From: Verrucomicrobiota bacterium
GTDB lineage: Bacteria; Verrucomicrobiota; Verrucomicrobiia; Verrucomicrobiales; Akkermansiaceae
DNA length: 9,409 nt
Reading direction: 5' to 3'
Assembly (NCBI GenBank): GCA_008932955.1
Contig: WBXE01000092.1
Coordinates: 1-9,409, forward strand
The position numbers and the translations under genes are program-made. Below the pieces are notes generated by a model. It did not search any database and was not told the DNA's origin. It saw nothing but the letters and a program-made list of their open reading frames with translations. Every line of letters begins with the position of its first letter. The first letter of the stretch is position 1. Positions 7,068 through 9,409 of the stretch are shown here, piece after piece.

Positions 7068-7643
7068 TTAGTTGGGCTCTATCCGGTATTTTTCCGTCTG
7101 GCCGGCGTTCATTCGCAAGGTATTGACCTCTTGCTTCAGCTCGATCATGCGCAATTCGCGGCCCACCGTCACCTTGTTGAAGCGCTCCAACTCGGCGCAT
7201 TTCTCCCGCAACTCGGCCAGTCGCTGTTCGAGTTGGGTATTGGATTGCTCGATGGTCAAATCGACCCGGCTTTTGTACAGGGCCATTTCGATGACGATTT
7301 CCAGTTCTCGATCCGTGATGGGTTTGAGGATATATCCGTAGGGCTCGGCGATTTTCGCGCGTTGTAGCGTGGAACTCTCGGCATAGGCGGTGAGAAAGAC
7401 CACCGGCAAGTGGAGCCGCGAGCGCAATTCGCTGGCGGCCTCGACGCCATCCATGAGTCCTTGCAGTCGGATGTCCATTAACACCAGATCCGGTCGCTGC
7501 GCCCCCGCCACCACCAGCGCCTCTTCGCCGCTGGCAACGCTGACCAGCACGTCGTAGCCTATGCGCGCCAAGCGCTCGGCGAGGTCCGCTGCCACGATGG
7601 CTTCGTCTTCCACAATCATCAGTTTCGGTCGAACTGTGGGCAT
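7068..7643 (-). CDS. Response regulator with receiver domain and C-terminal coiled coil, no DNA-binding domain
   Basis: This 191-residue cytoplasmic protein is probably the last acceptor of the phosphorelay encoded downstream. The receiver (7-122) has E12/D13, acceptor D57 in LVLMDIRL, T85 in FLTAYA and K107 in GYILKP, so it looks fully competent. Residues 125-185 are a long charged helix, probably a coiled coil, containing the stretch VGRELRMIELKQEVN. I recall that motif at the end of linkers in other receiver and kinase proteins, but it has no known activity. No helix-turn-helix, GGDEF, EAL, HD-GYP or ATPase motif is present, so output must be through protein contact or onward phosphotransfer. 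It is the first gene of the minus-strand operon, so its leader should carry the main promoter. The start is the first ATG before the receiver; no strong Shine-Dalgarno is visible. Confidence 0.92.
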   Translation of the reverse strand: MPTVRPKLMIVEDEAIVAADLAERLARIGYDVLVSVASGEEALVVAGAQRPDLVLMDIRLQGLMDGVEAASELRSRLHLPVVFLTAYAESSTLQRAKIAEPYGYILKPITDRELEIVIEMALYKSRVDLTIEQSNTQLEQRLAELREKCAELERFNKVTVGRELRMIELKQEVNTLRMNAGQTEKYRIEPN

Positions 7644-7718
7644 CTTGTTGGTTTTCTGTCAGGAATACGATGGCACGGAATCCCCTACGCTGCATCTGAA
7701 GAATGGCCAGTTGCGCGC

Positions 7719-7732
7719 AAATTTGCAAATTT
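7719..7732. promoter_or_regulatory. 14-bp perfect palindrome, candidate operator
   Basis: AAATTTGCAAATTT reads the same on both strands. It lies in an AT-rich patch 75 bases upstream of the receiver-gene ATG and about 240 bases upstream of the helicase ATG. Its size and symmetry suit binding by a dimeric regulator of the signalling operon. No second copy was seen elsewhere in the window. Confidence 0.4.
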
Positions 7733-7828
7733 TTTCGGGCTTGAACCAGCGGGAGGCAAACGGTATGGGCCCTTCTGCCCGCTACGGTTGGCTTAGGCGC
7801 TGCAGCAGCGAGACCGGAAGAGGCGGCT

Positions 7829-7866
7829 GGCAGGATGCCCGCACCACGTGGCCCGGGCATCCTGCC
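7829..7866. repeat. Palindromic repeat element (REP/MITE-like hairpin)
   Basis: GGCAGGATGCCCG (7829-7841) and its exact reverse complement (7854-7866) form 13-base arms around a 12-base centre that itself holds the palindrome CCACGTGG. Such a hairpin is too strong to be a usual operator. From memory, the GGCAGGATGCC core, translated as AGILPA or GRMP, recurs in intergenic regions and mis-called proteins of Verrucomicrobiota and Planctomycetota, which suggests a dispersed non-autonomous repeat. No transposase gene is in the window. Confidence 0.6.
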
Positions 7867-7915
7867 CGGAGACATTCTAGCTGGCCGCCGGTGGCCGTAA
7901 GAAAAGCCGATTCCC

Positions 7916-7941
7916 TGGCACGCCGCACTAAAAGCGTGCCA
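7916..7941 (+). promoter_or_regulatory. Hairpin in the helicase leader
   Basis: TGGCACGC and GCGTGCCA form perfect 8-base arms around a 10-base loop, ending 28 bases before the helicase ATG. In the transcript this would be a stable hairpin near the ribosome-binding region. It could modulate helicase translation or be a protein-binding site. There is no U-run after it, so it is not an intrinsic terminator. Confidence 0.35.
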
Positions 7942-7969
7942 TCAGCCGCCATTGCGCTAGGTTCCGGCC

Positions 7970-9211
7970 ATGCCGTTCAGCAACTTTGGACTTGAGGCGG
8001 AAATTCTCCGTGCCATTCAACACGCAGGGTACGTCCGCCCGACCCCAGTGCAGGCGGCGGCCATGCCCAAGGTGATGCAGGGGCATGATCTCATCGCCAT
8101 TGCCCAGACTGGCACCGGCAAGACCGCGGCATTTGTATTGCCGCTGCTCCATCGGCTGTGTCTGGCGCAGCGCCAAGGCCAGCTGCGCGGCATCAAGGCG
8201 CTCATTCTCGCCCCCACCCGCGAACTCGCCGTCCAAATCGTCGCCAATATCCGCAGCTACGGCCAGCACCTGCCTATCCGCGTCGCCGCCATCCACGGCG
8301 GCGTCGAGGAGGATGCCCAAATCAAGGCAATTCGCAAGGGTGTGCATATCATCGTCGCCACACCGGGGCGCTTGCTCGACCTGCTCGGGCGCCAGAAGCT
8401 CGAGTTTGAGCCGCTGGAAGTGCTGGTTCTCGATGAGGCGGACCGGATGTTGGACATGGGTTTCCTGCACGATATCGAGGCAATTGTAACGACTCTGCCC
8501 AAGCGCCGCCAAACCCTGATGTTCTCGGCCACTCTCTCCAAAGCCGTCGAGTCGTTGGCGCGGCGCTTCCTCTATCAGCCGAAAATGGTCCAGATCGGCA
8601 AGCGATCGAACCCGGCGGATACCGTGGCGCAGTGCGTCTATGAGGTGCCGACCCATTTAAAAAACGCCCTGCTGCTGGAACTGCTGCGGCAACCGAAGTT
8701 CACCAAAGTTCTCGTCTTTGCCCGCATGAAGGACGGTGCAGACCGCCTCACCAATTTCCTCAGACTCGCCCAAGTCAAAGTCGCCAAGCTGCACTCCAGC
8801 CGATCCCAGGACCAACGCATGCAAGCCCTCCAGGATTTTAAGGATGGCAAGACCCAGGTCCTCGTCGCCACCGATATTGTGGCGCGCGGCATTGATATCG
8901 ATGGCGTCTCTCACGTGGTGAACTACGATTTCCCGGTCAACCCCGAGGATTATGTCCACCGCATCGGCCGCACCGGTCGCGCCGCCGCACAGGGCGACGC
9001 CATCAGCTTCGTGCCGAAGCAAGACCTCAATCTGCTAGACAGGCTCGAACTCTTCATCGGCCAGCGCCTCTCACACAAACGCTTGCGCGGTTTCGACTAT
9101 CAAGCCCCCGTCCCGGCTCCCACCCCCGGCGATAAACTCCCCCGCCGCGATTGGCGCAAACGTACCCGCGACATGGAGCAACGGCTATCGGATCGTCGGG
9201 TGGACAGGTGA
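7970..9211 (+). CDS. DEAD-box ATP-dependent RNA helicase, RhlE-like
   Basis: The 413-residue cytoplasmic protein should unwind short RNA duplexes with ATP, in ribosome assembly, RNA decay or cold adaptation as in RhlE relatives. Motifs appear in order: Q motif (F6, PTPVQ with Q28), motif I AQTGTGKT (45-52), Ia PTRELA (82-87), Ib TPGR (131-134), II DEAD (155-158), III SAT (186-188), IV VLVFAR (247-252), V TDIVARGIDI (301-310) and VI HRIGRTGR (330-337). All residues for ATP binding and hydrolysis are present. The LHG step common between motifs IV and V reads LHSSRSQ (274-280). The C-terminal tail (about 390-413) is short and rich in Arg, as expected for RNA binding. It is transcribed away from the signalling operon. 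The ATG at 7970 places the Q motif at the usual distance, with a weak AGG ten bases upstream. RhlE is the closest recognised type; exact naming is less certain than the family. Confidence 0.95.
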   Translation: MPFSNFGLEAEILRAIQHAGYVRPTPVQAAAMPKVMQGHDLIAIAQTGTGKTAAFVLPLLHRLCLAQRQGQLRGIKALILAPTRELAVQIVANIRSYGQHLPIRVAAIHGGVEEDAQIKAIRKGVHIIVATPGRLLDLLGRQKLEFEPLEVLVLDEADRMLDMGFLHDIEAIVTTLPKRRQTLMFSATLSKAVESLARRFLYQPKMVQIGKRSNPADTVAQCVYEVPTHLKNALLLELLRQPKFTKVLVFARMKDGADRLTNFLRLAQVKVAKLHSSRSQDQRMQALQDFKDGKTQVLVATDIVARGIDIDGVSHVVNYDFPVNPEDYVHRIGRTGRAAAQGDAISFVPKQDLNLLDRLELFIGQRLSHKRLRGFDYQAPVPAPTPGDKLPRRDWRKRTRDMEQRLSDRRVDR

Positions 9212-9228
9212 GCCCGCATGAGGCGGAC

Positions 9229-9351
9229 ATGGGCATCATCAATATCAACGCCGCCAACTCTACCGGCACCTCCAACGAAGGCAATCATGACACCTCTTCC
9301 TACGAGAAGGATATCATCACCATCGTTCACGCCGAGTATGAGGTGAAATAA
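9229..9351 (+). CDS. Possible small protein of 40 residues, unknown
   Basis: The frame starts at an ATG preceded by GAGG at a 5-base spacing (9220-9223), 17 bases after the helicase stop, and reads MGIININAANSTGT through to HAEYEVK. Third codon positions are mostly G or C, like the neighbouring genes, while the other two plus frames look non-coding. The peptide is rich in Asn, Ser and Thr, then acidic, with no signal peptide or membrane segment. A GTG at 9208 overlaps the helicase stop (GTGA) and would give 47 residues. It could be a real small gene coupled to the helicase or the remaining C-terminus of a lost gene. I do not recognise it. Confidence 0.45.
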   Translation: MGIININAANSTGTSNEGNHDTSSYEKDIITIVHAEYEVK

Positions 9352-9361
9352 AGGCGCCACC

Positions 9362-9409
9362 TCAAGCGCATGGCTTGCTCGCTAGAAATTCGAGCAGCGC
9401 CGCGCGGCA
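9362..9409 (-). CDS. Possible C-terminal tail of a minus-strand gene entering from the right edge
   Basis: Reading inward from the right edge on the minus strand gives CRAALLEFLASKPCA and then TGA at 9364-9362. The pattern looks like an amphipathic C-terminal helix, and the frame is open to the edge, but 15 residues are too few to name a family or be sure. If real, the gene converges on the small ORF with ten bases between stops. Confidence 0.3.
   Translation of the reverse strand, partial: CRAALLEFLASKPCA

Larger units (their letters stand above)
7644..7969. other. Divergent intergenic region between the signalling operon and the helicase gene
   Basis: These 326 bases separate two divergent genes and must hold promoters for both, though I find no convincing -35/-10 pair on either strand. 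The region contains three perfect inverted repeats, listed separately, at 7719-7732, 7829-7866 and 7916-7941. An open frame on the minus strand runs across the region (from 7875 into the receiver gene), but its composition and frame indicate a chance ORF. No RNA gene is recognised. Confidence 0.7.

Noticed and set aside
7741..7769. TTGAAC-17-TATGGG as a promoter for the helicase
   Set aside because: Matches are four of six and three of six; many such pairs occur by chance.
7009..7875. Minus-strand open frame of 288 codons covering the intergenic region and the receiver gene
   Set aside because: It overlaps the receiver gene in another frame, begins inside the palindromic repeat and has Arg-rich composition typical of an off-frame reading.
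7916..7934. TGGCAC resembling a sigma54 -24 element before the helicase
   Set aside because: The required GC of the -12 element (TTGC) is absent at the right spacing; the sequence there is ACTA. The TGGCAC is better explained as one arm of the hairpin.
9376..9396. TGCTCG/CGAGCA inverted repeat near the right edge
   Set aside because: The stem is only six bases with a nine-base loop and has no T-run on either strand, so a terminator call is not supported.

Overview
The window is a GC-rich bacterial chromosomal segment. The following point to the Verrucomicrobiota/Planctomycetota group, most likely Verrucomicrobiota: a Cys-type secreted sulfatase with a remnant of an anaerobic sulfatase-maturing enzyme beside it, large multidomain hybrid kinases, and a dispersed-type palindrome containing GGCAGGATGCCCG. 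This placement is inference; there is no rRNA or other marker gene.

Layout. Positions 1-2054 (minus strand) hold a secreted arylsulfatase whose C-terminus runs off the left edge, a short broken remnant of an anaerobic sulfatase-maturating radical SAM enzyme (anSME) and a small lipoprotein of unknown function. Positions 2186-7643 (minus strand, transcribed right to left) form a compact signalling operon: a receiver protein with no DNA-binding domain, a soluble REC-PAS-GAF-kinase-REC hybrid, a membrane kinase-REC hybrid and a stand-alone Hpt protein. Positions 7644-7969 are a divergent intergenic region with three perfect inverted repeats. Positions 7970-9211 (plus strand) encode a RhlE-type DEAD-box RNA helicase, followed by a possible 40-residue ORF and perhaps the tail of a convergent minus-strand gene.

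How the parts fit. The two hybrid kinases share a collinear kinase-receiver core (tandem duplication) with different input modules. The operon also supplies an Hpt protein and a receiver, so the parts of a His-Asp-His-Asp phosphorelay are present: kinase, its own receiver, Hpt, final receiver. The last protein ends in a coiled coil, so output would be by protein contact or a partner outside the window. The sulfatase carries the C-T-A-G-R motif that must be converted to formylglycine. The adjacent anSME is reduced to its first 60 or so residues with a frameshift, so maturation must depend on another enzyme.

The most notable points are the anSME remnant, which is easy to miss because it changes frame, the duplicated kinases with swapped sensors, a truncated MASE1-like membrane region, the Cys-rich GAF domain, and the intergenic palindromes. 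I see no CRISPR array, tRNA, rRNA, transposase or phage gene. Nothing here is clearly a wholly new system.
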